A stretch of 64,000 nucleotides of DNA. Origin: Nipponacmea schrenckii (taxonomy: Eukaryota; Mollusca; Gastropoda; Lottiidae). The notes under the pieces are model-generated. The model saw only the letters and a program-made list of their open reading frames with translations. It was not told the DNA's origin and did no database searches. Within the stretch, counting starts at the first letter, position 1; each line of letters starts with the position of its first letter. Position numbers and translations under genes: made by a program. The stretch covers positions 8,942,208-9,006,207 of the forward strand of contig CM060203.1 in assembly GCA_030562195.1 (NCBI GenBank), given 5' to 3'. Below are positions 27,060 through 39,544 of this stretch, piece after piece.

Positions 27060-27600
27060 AGGAAAGGTAACATGCGCCCACTGGCAGCATTGAATTTGAA
27101 TAATAAATTGAGCAATAACTCAAAAAACATTCATGAAAAAAAGTCGTCATATTCAAACTTGACTACTGTCTTACCAATTCAAATGCTTACACCAAAATCC
27201 ATTGAAAATTGTAGGTTTTATTGCATTGACAATAAAATTTTAACAAGATTTTACTAAGTCAAGGGCAATTACTCAAAAACTGTTTAACAAAAAATTGTCA
27301 AATATGAACTTGACCAAAGTCATGTCAATTCTAATGCTCACACCAAGTTTAATTCAAATCCATTGAAAATTGTAGCTTCTATTGTGTCTACAACAAATAT
27401 AGGCAGGGACAACAAAAACCGTTCATCGAACAATCGTCAAAATCGGACTTGACTACCGTCTTATCAATTCCAATGCTCATACCAAGTTTCATCAAGATCC
27501 ATATATAATCGTAGCTTCTATAGTATCTACAACAAATGTTGACTGATTGACGGACCGGGGCAACGACAATATACGTCCACATATTCATGAGGGCGTATAA
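27060..27600. repeat. Diverged tandem repeat (about three 130-150 bp units), dispersed-repeat type
   Basis: Three units share 'aacttgactaccgtcttaccaattc', 'atgctcacaccaagttt', 'atccattgaaaattgtagct' and 'tctacaac' style words, at about 27120-27255, 27280-27400 and 27410-27540. The end reads gattgacggaccggggcaac and gagggcgtataaa. This resembles a family of dispersed repeats common in invertebrate genomes (family memory, not searched). It lies between the convergent AMPK gamma and GPR155 3' ends. Confidence 0.6.
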
Positions 27601-29027
27601 AAACTAAACAAGACTGAATGGGGACCCAAAAAATAAAAAGAAATAACAATTTTTGGTTTAAGTTCCGGTATTTTATCAGAAATAATTAAATACATTTGCC
27701 TTATTAAATACATTTGCCGTATCTTGTCTTCTATTTCTTATTTTTGATTTTCAACAATCAAATGCATAAGAAACAACATTTTTCCAGGATTGCACTTAAC
27801 TATATAACTTATATAACTTAAAAATAACAAATAATACAATCTTTGGACTAGCGAAACATAAAAAAGTGAGATCAACCACAGATATTTTAGATACAAATTA
27901 AATACTGGATAACCTCAATTTCAGCTATGCATTTTACTTTTCAGACTATAAATCCATGGTCTTGACAGATAATCATTCAGAAAGTTGCAGACTCTCCAAA
28001 ATAAATATATAAATGCTTCTGATAATTTCAATGTGCTGGAAGTGACAACAATCTAATCTTATGTATTGAACTAAAACTAATTTTTTATCAGCAAATACTA
28101 AGATGGCTTAAATTTGATATAAATAGTATAACTAAATATTCTATATAAAAGACTTTGTACTAGACTAGGTTTAATGACACAATGTCGTAACTTAAAGCAT
28201 GAATTATCACATACATTCAATATATCATATTATTATATCACAATAGGATTGTATTTTTTTCAACATTATACAAATATATAAAGCCAAGAAAATTAGTATT
28301 CATAGGTTTTTTTCTCTTTTCTATTCACATGTATAAGCTTCAAACAACAATGTGGAAAGTAAACAAATGATAATGCCATAAGTTCTGTATCACATAGTTG
28401 TTATCCACGATTCCAGTCAGTTAAATTTTAAATTTACAATTTCAAACTTGCAATTGTTACTGTTTTATAAAAGTACTGGGAAACAGGAAGAGTATCTAAC
28501 TTCTCATTTTAATTTATGACATTTCAATACAGCTCTATAACCGGCTGACTCTCAACTTACTTACAGATTAACATTATTTTAATAATCACACTATCTGCTG
28601 AATGATTAAACCTGCTCTGATTTATCATTTCTATATTACTGTTATCCAGTGCACTAAATAACAATGTCACTACATAGAACGGAAGACCCTTCAGGGCTAA
28701 ATACAGCTACTATATTATTTATCTTCAGATTAATGCAATATTCCATGCATCCACATTGCTCCGATTCACTTTCCAAAAAGTCACTCAACAAAATCACACC
28801 AACCCTTAAGAGCTTAACCTGGTTGTTAACTTTGCAGAAAGCTTTCATCAGATATGATTACTTGTATGTAACTGATCAAGTTTTTGATTCTTGTCTTTTG
28901 ATTCTTTCATTCAAAATTGAATAATCATGGATTGATGTGGCTCTAAAAAAATATCAAATATTCTTAATGCAAACCTGAAATATAGGTTTAGTTGGAATTC
29001 TAGGATGTGTTTTAATTACTCATAATA
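27601..29027. other. Convergent 3' region between AMPK gamma and GPR155; likely GPR155 3' UTR
   Basis: AT-rich non-coding sequence below the GPR155 stop codon. I found no canonical AATAAA on the minus strand here; ATTAAA-type variants occur (for example near 28507 and 28574). The GPR155 cleavage site is therefore unresolved. Open frames of 60-90 codons on both strands have no recognisable features. Confidence 0.4.
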
Positions 29028-32000
29028 TTAACACTGAGTATTGTCATCTTCTGTGGAAATAAATCTATAGAAATATGGTTGATCATGGAAGAAATGTTCT
29101 CCAGTTACGTGAGCTAAAATACGACCCATGATAAGATGACGGCCATATTCTATAGCCTCGTGACGTGTATGAGCCAGACCAACTTGTATTAACCAATCAC
29201 AAAGAGAAGTACCAGTAAACACATCTCTATATGTTCTCAATCTATATCTGAAATTATAGACAGTTAGTTTCAATTAATCAGCCCATTTTAACCAAATTTG
29301 AGAGCTTACATGCATGAATTGCAAAATGACCGTAACTTTGGATTACTATTCAAAGTTTTATGTGAACTTCTCAAAATCCAAATCAAGTCTAGAATACAGT
29401 ACATTAACTTATGAGTTGGTGTACGTATCTCAATTCTTCATTTCTAACCATAGTTTTCTAAATTAGCTCGCCCCCTCATCTCCCAAGACCTAACTATCAA
29501 ATATAACTCATAAAGTGAATCATATTATACCTTAAATTTTTCAAAATAGCTTCACTGCATTGTTTTTTGTGATATTCTTGAAATTGTTGACAAATTTCAA
29601 CAGTCTCTTCATCTAAATCAGATTTTTTAGGTAAATGTACAACTTCAACACCATAAATACATCTACGCAATCTAAAAAACAAAATAAATCAATATATCAC
29701 TAGAATTTAGAATCCTTAAAAATAATTTTCTTTCAGGATAGCAGAGACAAGACAAAAGAACCTCTGCTTATTGAAAGTGGTAACTATTGTATCAGTTTAA
29801 TTTAATCTTTCAATATCAAGGATTAAAATAAGTTAGACAAGGAGTTGATGTGAGTGAAATAATATTTGTGCTATATATATATATATATAGTGCAGCATCT
29901 GAAATCTTCATTGTGCAGTGAAAAGCATCAATCAATCAGACTTATACAAGTATTGCAAATGCTAATTTTTCTTCAAAACACAAAAATATACTATACTCCT
30001 CAATCAATATCAATTCAAAAACCTGTAGATAACCCATCAGAAATATTTCACAATAAAAACATTTCAATGCAACTTACAAACAAAATTAAAAAAGCATTTT
30101 AATACTTCCACAATTAGCCACCATCCAGAAAACATCAAAACTCCATTATTGATTATAGTAGTCTAAAACCATTGATAATAGCACATAGAAGTGCATCATA
30201 TGGTAATTTATATATAAGTCAATTGATCCTTTATCTTGACCGTAAACCCATGAAATAAAATAGGACAAATCCACCACCAGAGCAGAAATCTAGTAATCTC
30301 ACCCCTTATAGTGTTGATCAATATGACAATAAATCCACATCATATGACAATATTTGAACATGCTGTAAATACATTGGTTAGTGAGGTTATATAACAGGGT
30401 AAATACTACAACTTAACTAGCATATATATATTTACAGGATTATAATATCTAAATCAGGGTTTCTCAACTGGCAACATGCGACAGTCTTAGATAAACAGAA
30501 AACATAAGGTCAGAAAACAAACTTCATTCAAAATTGTGTTTTTATCTTATTTTAAATACTAATAGTAAATTAGATTAGTAAGATTTATTAAATCATACAT
30601 TTCATGTTTGAATATCACCCTATACATGACCCCCTGGGGAAATCAAGTCTATAGCTAATTTACTTGAGAAACCCTGATTTAAACTAATATGTCTATATAC
30701 AAAATATAGGGGAAAATAGGAAATATGATTAGTACACAGGGTTAACACTGGTCTGTTAGAGCGATCAAAAAACATTGTTATTTTTTTAACCTTAAAAAAT
30801 CCTAACTACAGGGGAAAAAATATATCAACATTTACTCAATGAAAAATAAAGAAACACTAGATCACCCCACAACAACACAATAAATCAACAACAAAAACCA
30901 AGACAAGGTACAAAAAGTATAACATATTACTTGCTAAAAGTGAAGTTAGATTCTGTGTATTGCAATCATTCATTGAAACACGAATCCAAAGTCATATGTT
31001 TATAACTCCTATTAGACATGACTGGTTAATAAAGTCAAATCAACAACCCTGTTCTAACAATGTTAAATATCCTACTCATACCCTGAGTGAGACTTGTGAG
31101 ACCAATTGATGTGTGACCTTCCATCATGAATAAAGATAAGAGTGAAAACCTGTCAAGGTCAACAAAGGTGAAAGTGCAAAGTTTGGATTAAGCAAACATA
31201 GTGTTTTTGTTTTAAAGGTCTTTGTGGTAAAAAAAAAATAAATAAATAACATTAAAGTAAACAATAACTAATAATAGTCAACAACAATAAAATACATATT
31301 TCTTTATCTTTATCATTAATATTCTAATATCCATTATAAATAAAATTAAAATATTAATAAATATGATAATAAGGATCTTTTATATGGAAAACACAATGAT
31401 ATTATGACCACAACAATTACACTATTAATTTTTGAAAAAAAAAAAAATGATGGTCCATTGTAATTTAAAATCCAACTCATGAAGTTTACAAAAAATACCA
31501 TAGGGTATGACAACAAGGAGACAAAACTTGAACAGATTTGTTTAAAATTTACCGAACATAAGGAATGTTAATCCAGCTATATTTTGAAACGTATCTGAAA
31601 ACAAGTTAAAAGATATTTTCTTTTCACTTAGTGATAGGATTTAAGAGTTTTAAGAACTTTTCAAAATTAAAGTTTTTAAGGTAAGTTCCATTACATCAAT
31701 ATCAAAATTTCAAAATTTTTATTTAAACTTGAAAAGACTACTTAATACATAATTTTATACAAGGCTTTGAAGCTTCACTAATCTACTGTAACAATTTCTC
31801 CTTCAGAGCTGGGATTTATTACACTGTCAAAACACTTGTCATTCTTCAGCATGGTCTTTTAACACATTAATCTTTTAGGGAGTTCATAGATTTTTTTTTT
31901 AAATTCTTACATTTGCTAATGGTATTGTGAGGTTCAGATAAAAAAAACAACTACATAGGACTTGATTTTGTGAACCTTAAACATTTCTCGATTCTAACAT

Positions 32001-35000
32001 TTACAAAATAAGTAGCCATTCCCACAGGACACATTAGATTAGATAAATTAATATAAAGTTAGTTAGTAAAATAGTTTGGTGCAATTAGAATGCTAGAATG
32101 CTAGAACTTTTACTTACCTTCTCATGAGTCTAGAAAATATCAATTTAGTATCAAACCCAAAGACAGTAAATATCAAAAAACCCTAAAAAAAAAGGATTAG
32201 AAATTCAATAAAGATTACATCAGTTAGAAAAGCTCTGCTTTCTTTTGCAAAATTACTCTGTACATTTTTTTAGAAAATGAAAATGAAAAAGAAAGTAGAC
32301 ACAAAAAAAAAATGAATTACCTGCCCATAATTAAAAACACCATCTAGAAATTCTATTTCAACATAAATACCAGTGGCTTTTGTATTGAATAGTTTCCACA
32401 CACATAAAAATAAACCCTATAATAAAAAACAAAATAGTTCGTGAAATTTCAAAAGAGGCATCAGACATAACACATTGCAGCTCTAATGATATCCATCTCT
32501 TCAATGGTTTGATGCAATTTGAATAATAGGTCAAATGATCAGGTAAATAAAGAATACCAGATTAGTTGCTGATGGTCTAAGTTTGATACACTATTGGCCA
32601 ATGAAGCCCTTGATATATTAAAGTTTTGAACTGATACATACCACTAACATTGACAGCAGTAATAATAATAGTAATATTAAATGTTGTGAAGACTGATATT
32701 CATTTAACTCAGCTTCATGAGACAGAGCAGGGGCTTCAATCTGAGGATCGTCAGATAAAGCAGCTGAATTGACCACGTATTTTCTCAGATTACTGATACA
32801 TTGTCTACGCTGCGTAGGACCACAATCCTGTATTAAACATGTACGTTCATTCAGACTATCGAATAAAGGATGTTCTGGACTGTCACATACAGTGTCATCT
32901 GATTCACTACCAGTACTGGGAAATGGCAGAATATCTTCTATACTTGGAACTAAAAAAAAAATAATATTTGAAAATTATGAAATAAGGAAAATAAGCAACT
33001 TTCCTTCCAATATATATGGTCAATGACAAAATCATTCATCTAATATTTTGACTCCCATTAAAATTTTAAGTTCTTATATCTTTATAAATGCCCAAGTCTT
33101 ACTTAAACTTCCAAAATGATTCTAATACATTTGATGAACTCTGTAGAGTACATATCGCTTATTCTCATTTTTGCTATTCAAATTATAGAAAAGTTATACA
33201 AAGCAATAACCATTATTTCTGACTAATAAAGAACCACAAAACATTTACCTTTTGGGACACTTGTATTACTGTTACATGACTGATACGATTTCTGTACTGA
33301 ACCTGGTCTCCCTTTAGAATCTGGACTGGTTTTGATGCTCTCTTTTTTTGGTTTACTTGATTTTTCTCCAGGGTTATTTTCCCCTTCTTCATGACTGTCG
33401 TCATTAGTTAATGACAAGTGGGCTGAAGATACAGTCAGTCGGTCATTACGTTGTTTAATAGTCAAGGCTATGATAACTATTACAACATTAACAGACAGCA
33501 CCACTACCGACAATAATGTCTGAAAACCAAAGAAAATTTATTAAAGTTTGTTTAAATATTTCGCTGTTATTTCCTAGATGTTTTACTGGTTTTAAATACA
33601 TGAATATATTTAAAATACACTTTACTTTATGAAAATGAAGAGGAAGGGTAATGTAAGTACTAGTAATATTAAATTGTTAAAGATATATTTTGTCAGTGAG
33701 TACAATGTTAAAACTATGAAAACAAAAATAACTGATTATTCCTAAATGAATTTAGTAAACTATTCTTAAATGTATCATTTTGAAGTGTATCAATCAAGTT
33801 AATAATGTCACCATGCTCCCTGTGTTAATATTATAATCACATGCAATTTGTTACTCAATACCATTCACAAACATTTTATTTTGAGTTAGTTTAAGCTGAA
33901 ATACATACTGTATTACAAATATTCTCTGCATAAATATCTTAGACTAAATATAGTCTAGTCAAATAATTAGATTAGTTTAGAGTATCATAATTGCATTCCA
34001 GTATTTAATGTTATGTTAAGCTATAATAAAAATTCTAGTGATTCTGTGACAGCCAAGCTTCTCTTCCTTGTCTAAGACAAGGTAAGCAATGGGATAGTCC
34101 TGAGTGTTACAGAATCACTGCAAGGGATATCAAAACATTGTCATTTATATCGACTAGATCAAGCAACACTGAAGGTGTTTTTGATATCCCACACATATGC
34201 AAGCAAAGATATATAGATATACATCAAAATCCCTTTTCCACACACAAACATACAGTCAAACAGTGGATCTGATTATGTCTCAGTAGCTTTTCATTATCTT
34301 ATATCAATAGATAACAAACAAGCATCATCAGGGGTGTTCTCAAAGAAATTAATTTTTATGTTTATCTGAACATAGCTACCACCTTAAACTAGCTTAAATT
34401 CTAGCTAATATGGAGAGAGAATAGTTATTTCAAAAAATAAAATTTCAAATGGTTGATAAGAACACCCCTGATATCATTCTGGAAACACACTAATCTAGGA
34501 GAACATGATATATAATATGGTATATATTCAGGCCAGACTATTAAAGCTGAACACTCTATATTACATACATGTATCATATACTGAACAACAGTATCACCAT
34601 AATGCTATAACATAAATTACTAATATCAACTTTAAGTGTTCAATAAATCTATATTAACTTAAAAAAAACTATGACAATACATGTCAAAAATGCTCATAAT
34701 TCAGAATTAAATTAACTAAATGAGCAACATTTAGTGCCAATAATAAAGCTTGAGGAATAAAATTCAACTATCAGAATCAGTAATATAATCTTGAATGCAA
34801 AACTGAAGTTTAGAGGCTACCATCCTTAACTTATCATTCTTAATGTTTAAAAAGAGACAATTTCATAAGTTTATATTAGAAAAAATATATATAAAATACC
34901 TACCTGATGGAAACCATAGTGAAATGAGGGATCTATCTCATTACTTAAATCTTTTCTACCAATCAAAAATAATAACCCAGTTAAAATCAACGGGAATCTG

Positions 35001-38000
35001 ACAAAAAACAAGACATTCTATAAATTAAAATTTAGTAAATTTGATTAGAATTTGAAAAGAAATGTATTTAATAATAATTTGGGTATCTTAAAAGACTCAA
35101 ATCTGTCATACAGATCATGTTAATTTAAACTTTTGTTATTATGTTACACATTTTTAAACAGTAATTGCTTTACAAAACATTTTCAAGACTTATTAAGTAT
35201 GGCTTCTGAGACTCTGAGATCAGTTTATATAACTATCAATTATCATCATATAAAGACATTATCAACCAGGTACTCGGTAGCAGTAAAATATTGCATTTGC
35301 AGATGTTGAGGAATTATCAAATGTCCACATTTTGATTTTGTACCTATTCAAAAAGAAACTTACCCAAATCCATAAATAAACAACCAAATTTGCACTCTTA
35401 ATACATAACACAAACTTCGGATATGTAACAAACATAACACCATAGCAATAACTCCGGTAAAACATCTTACACCAAACACTCCCAAAAGTAACAAAATAAA
35501 CTGAACATAGTTCTGCCATGCTAGTGAAGTATGATTTTTACTATAGACCACCATACCAATACTAGATAACATCTGAAATATAAACAACTATAATAATACA
35601 GGATAACAACTGAAATATAAACAACTATAATAATACAGGATAACAACTGAAATATAAACAACTATAATAATATAGGATAGCAACTGAATTATAGACAACC
35701 ATTTCAATACCGGATAACAACTGAAATATAAACAAGCATACGAATACTGGATAACAACTGAAATATAGACAACCATTTCAATAATGGATAACAGCTGAAA
35801 TATAAACAAGCATACAAATACTGGATAACAACTGAAATATAGACAACCATTTCAATAATGGGTAACAACTAATATACAGACAATAATATCATATCAATAC
35901 TGGATAATTGCAATAAAAACCATAGAATTACTGGATAACAACTAAAATTTAGAACAACTAATTCATTAATGGATGAGAATATTTTAAATATATACACATG
36001 CATTAGTAATTAAAGATCATATACCTGCATTATAATGAGACAGAATAAAAATCTATGAGGAACTCTTCTCCATCGACCACTAGCAAACAGTACACCTAAT
36101 ACCCATATCTGTAACCAAATATAACAAATTCAAACTTTAGTTTTAGTGTAATAGGCATCAAAATATTAGGACAGTTATAGATTCTTCTTGCATATATTTG
36201 TGTTTCCTGCAATGTCTACAGGACATGCTATTCCAGTTTTCTTGAAATAATTAGTATAATAATTATATAGACTGTCAAATAATGCATGTGATACTTACAC
36301 AACAAACAATACTCAATATACTTGTATCAAATGATGTATCTAATAATAAAGATTTGTAATCTAATTCACTCTCAACAACTACTGTCATCATTTTAGCAGA
36401 CACAAACATCAAGGGAGCAGACACAAAAGTACCTGCCACCATACTAGTAGCAATCTGAAATATATCAAGTTCTAATTTATTTTTGGAAATCAAAGGCTGT
36501 TAGTTAAAATAAGTTATAATAAGCCTTTCCGTTGCAAAAGAATTAAAAAATTTGCAATTATTGGGCTACTTTTCGGTTCTATTTTTTGCATCACTGGCAA
36601 ATAAAGGTAAAAATAATGCAGTCTATAGCATATACCATGCTGGGTGGAAGAGGACCTCAAGAAGGACTTCAAGAAGTCTTTGTATTTTCAATGGACTTTG
36701 ATGACCTGTATGGTACTAGTGTTTCAAAGTCAGGAGGTATAAAAATATATTAGATACCAGGGAAAACCAAAACTATTATGTTAAATTTTTTTTGTCTTTT
36801 TGTTTTTTGCACACAATCAGAAAGATTTATCAAGTCACACTTCCTTAATCGTGTTTTTTAATCTAATTAATTTAATTCAGACATCATGTCCAATGTCTCA
36901 TGACCAATGTCCATTGTTTTTAATGTGTTCTCATCCCAAGGGTTTGGACTGAGGGTGAACAATAATTATTATGAAATAGTGTGAAGATGAAACAATAAGC
37001 TGGTGACTAATGGCTAGTTTCATACAAAAAATCCAGAATTTCCCTCACTAGAAACCAATACTGGTTAAGGCATTATTTTGAACTTAAATCATCATTCAGA
37101 TTTAAACTAAGTAAATTATAATTTAAATTTCTCACTTATATGAATACTTACCAAGTCCTGAGCAACATTATATTGACTAGCATACAGGAAGACTGAAGGG
37201 GCTGTAGGAAAAGTACCATATAAGAATCCATACATTCCTAATGATGAACTTTCATTCAGACTCTGACTAGTTTCTAACCATCCAATAACTTCCCATGTTA
37301 ATAAAGGGAGTAATATCCTACAATAACAACCAAAATTTCTTAATTTGTTAATTTTACTAATCTATTTACGGTACATCATTAAAGTCTCTTGAAGAAGGCA
37401 GTCCGATTGCTAACAAAACTTACAAAGACACTCAGTTTTAAAAAAAGAACATTTCATCTTAATCCATTTATTTAAAGACCTACAAATGACATGAGCTTAT
37501 CTTATGCTATAGAAACAAATTCTAATACTTCAACAAAAAGCAAAGTAAAGCAAATTCACTGGGCATTTTTCCTCTGGCAAAGTAGCAATTTTGATGATAT
37601 AAAATGTGAAATAAAAAATAATACTACTCACGATTTGGCAGAAATTAATAAGATAGGTACAACCATAGCAATACCTAGTTGTCCTTTTAATTTCCCTACT
37701 AGATTTAACCCTAAATAAAACAAAGCACTGGCACTAAATGCATTTCCTGAAAATAGATCAACAAATTTTGTACAATATATTACATCAAATACATTAAAGT
37801 CAATTTATCATATGCAATGCACAAATTTATTTTTAAAAAAGCAATCAAATTTGTTTTTTTATTTAATTACATCAATCCTTAAACTATCAACAGTTCACAG
37901 AAGTTCTACAAACTTATATGTCGAAAAGAGTCAAAGATAGAAACTCAATAGATTTCACAATCAAAGAATGACATACCTAATACTTGTAGAATATCATCTA

Positions 38001-39438
38001 TAATATATGGCACCGTTTGTTTAAAGACAACATTTCCAATAATTCCAATAGCTGTCATAAATACAATTGGATTGGTAACAACTCCTTTGAACACATGAAA
38101 CATAACTACTCTATTGGAATGTTTACGATTGTGTCGATTGGTATGAATTTCCATCAATGTAAAACCAATAGGATTTAAGAACACAAGTGATATGGGTGCT
38201 ATGAGATAGATATACTGTAGATAACTGGGGTCTGTTTCTGAATATAATGCCTGTACTGAAATATACAATAAAATATACATCATACAATTAAATATGCCAA
38301 TATCAATATATATAAGATATCTATTTTATATGCATTGCAAATTCAAATTATTTATTACATTGGTCATATTTTGGTAAATAAACTGAAGTTAACTACATTA
38401 TCAATATATTGAACTATTTATATCCATACAATTATGATAGGAATAAATATACAGCCAATCAAGACAGCAGGTGTTATATTGTGTTTTTGAGACTTCATCA
38501 ATAAACATTTAGCTTTAATAATATAGCTGTTATACTGTATCAATATATATTGAATTCAAAAATATCAATAATAATTAAAACAAACATTATATCCAGACAT
38601 AAAAATCAGCTTTGGTAATTGATTCTAGCTCATCGTCCATTTGTTGCAATCAAATCTGAAATCTGATAATTGTGCAGATACGGGTATATCTTTACTTGTG
38701 TATTCTATAGGTTAATCCACTTGATATTAATCATCTGACAAGGTTCTGTTTTAATGATCTGTGCAATGTTGACAGAACAATCAATTTGTTGAATACTAAA
38801 TGATCTTGTATTGGAAGAGCAGACTTGGCAATAATGTTCCGTTCAAAAGATATGATACAAACCTGTCACATTTAAGCCCCCTAATTGGAATAATAAAGAT
38901 GATTAATGCTACAAAGGATGCAATAAAAATAAATTGTAAATTGTAAATTTCTAGTTACTGTATTAATAAATCTTGCATGTGAAGTACAAAACAGATTCTC
39001 TAGGACAATAATTAATAAAGAAAGTAAACACTTACAAATAGGGTATCCCAAAGCAAAATCGTTACTCTGAGTACAGAATATTGCATACAATCCAGCACAT
39101 CCTAAATTAAGAGGTCTTTTCACAATCAATGTGATGACTGCCACAACAATGAACACACAGGTTTTGGCAATCACAATACTTCCCAAAAAATACCAGTTTA
39201 CTTCAGAAAACTTGAGTTGACACATGTTTTGGAATAACAGAGCTGGTAGGCAAAATTTGGACACAAATGCTCCGATGCCTTTTCCTTGTGTACTGCTGAT
39301 AAGTCCAACTCTTCCAGCGATGTAACCAAAAAGAATAATTACAAAACATTGAAGAATAGCCGGATATAGATTATCAAAATCTATCTGAGTTGATGTTCCG
39401 TTTGTGGCATTGTTTGATATTAAAGTTGCTAGTGACAT
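29028..39438 (-). CDS. GPR155: GPR155 / LYCHOS lysosomal cholesterol-sensing membrane protein, complete, 14 coding exons
   Basis: Minus-strand exons: 39438-39036 (ATG), 38255-37977, 37746-37632, 37317-37152, 36454-36299, 36108-36025, 35572-35364, 34997-34904, 33519-33249, 32949-32642, 32416-32321, 32182-32118, 29671-29531 and 29247-29028 (TAA). All junction phases agree and give 868 codons, close to the vertebrate protein. Order: an N-terminal PIN/auxin-carrier-like transporter domain (LYPAILQCFVIILFGYIAG; NPIVFMTAIGI; YGTFPTAPSVFLYASQ), then a GPCR-like helical bundle, then a hydrophilic loop of roughly 140-150 residues (exons 9-10) interrupting the helices, then a C-terminal DEP domain (SLCDWLIQVGLAH..GEHFFHDQPYFYRF). 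In mammals GPR155 sits on lysosomes, binds cholesterol and relieves GATOR1 inhibition of mTORC1, using a loop between late helices as the effector region. I infer the exon 9-10 loop is its equivalent. Flanking sequence at the start (tcaaaATGTC) is good. Confidence 0.96.
29672..32117. other. GPR155 intron 12
   Basis: A 2.4-kb AT-rich intron between the exon ending SRLMR and the exon beginning RLRRCIYGVE. It holds a (TA)n tract and short A-rich runs (for example near 31440). No further exon was needed: phases on both sides agree (2 to 2) and the joined protein reads through. Confidence 0.6.
29869..29890. repeat. (TA)n microsatellite
   Basis: About ten uninterrupted TA units in the GPR155 intron between exons 12 and 13. 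Confidence 0.9.
35573..35880 (-). repeat. Exact 37-bp tandem array copying the GPR155 exon 7 splice acceptor
   Basis: The plus-strand word ctgaaatata (minus TATATTTCAG; one copy has ctgaattata) has its first base at 35573, 35610, 35647, 35684, 35721, 35758, 35795 and 35832, a constant spacing of 37. The 35573 copy is the real acceptor of exon 7. Each unit also resembles the first ~35 bases of the exon: minus-strand unit TGTTATCCATTATTGAAATGG against exon TGTTATCTAGTATTGGTATGG. The array fills most of the intron between exons 6 and 7. Copies beyond 35840 are degraded. Confidence 0.9.
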
Positions 39439-39543
39439 TTTGATTTTCTTCTTTAAATGATACCTTGGTGATCCAAAATGGTGGAAAGTTGTTATCAGGT
39501 GTTATAAAATTGTAACAGATGGTTCTTCAATCATTGAATTTTC
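39439..39543 (-). promoter_or_regulatory. GPR155: 5' UTR part of GPR155 exon preceded by a splice acceptor
   Basis: Upstream of the ATG on the minus strand the sequence runs to an acceptor-like AAATTTTTCAG whose last base is 39544. This suggests that the first coding exon starts at 39543 and that a non-coding 5' exon lies further upstream, at an unlocated position between about 39.6 and 41.4 kb. Confidence 0.4.
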
Positions 39544-39544
39544 C

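Noticed and set aside
28654..28924. Overlapping 64-86 codon frames on both strands between AMPK gamma and GPR155
   Set aside because: No domain, no splice support, AT-rich codons; they fall in the probable 3' UTR.
35588..35809. A 73-codon hydrophobic frame upstream of GPR155 exon 7
   Set aside because: It is the translated 37-bp array. It ends in a stop before the exon and is explained by the repeat.
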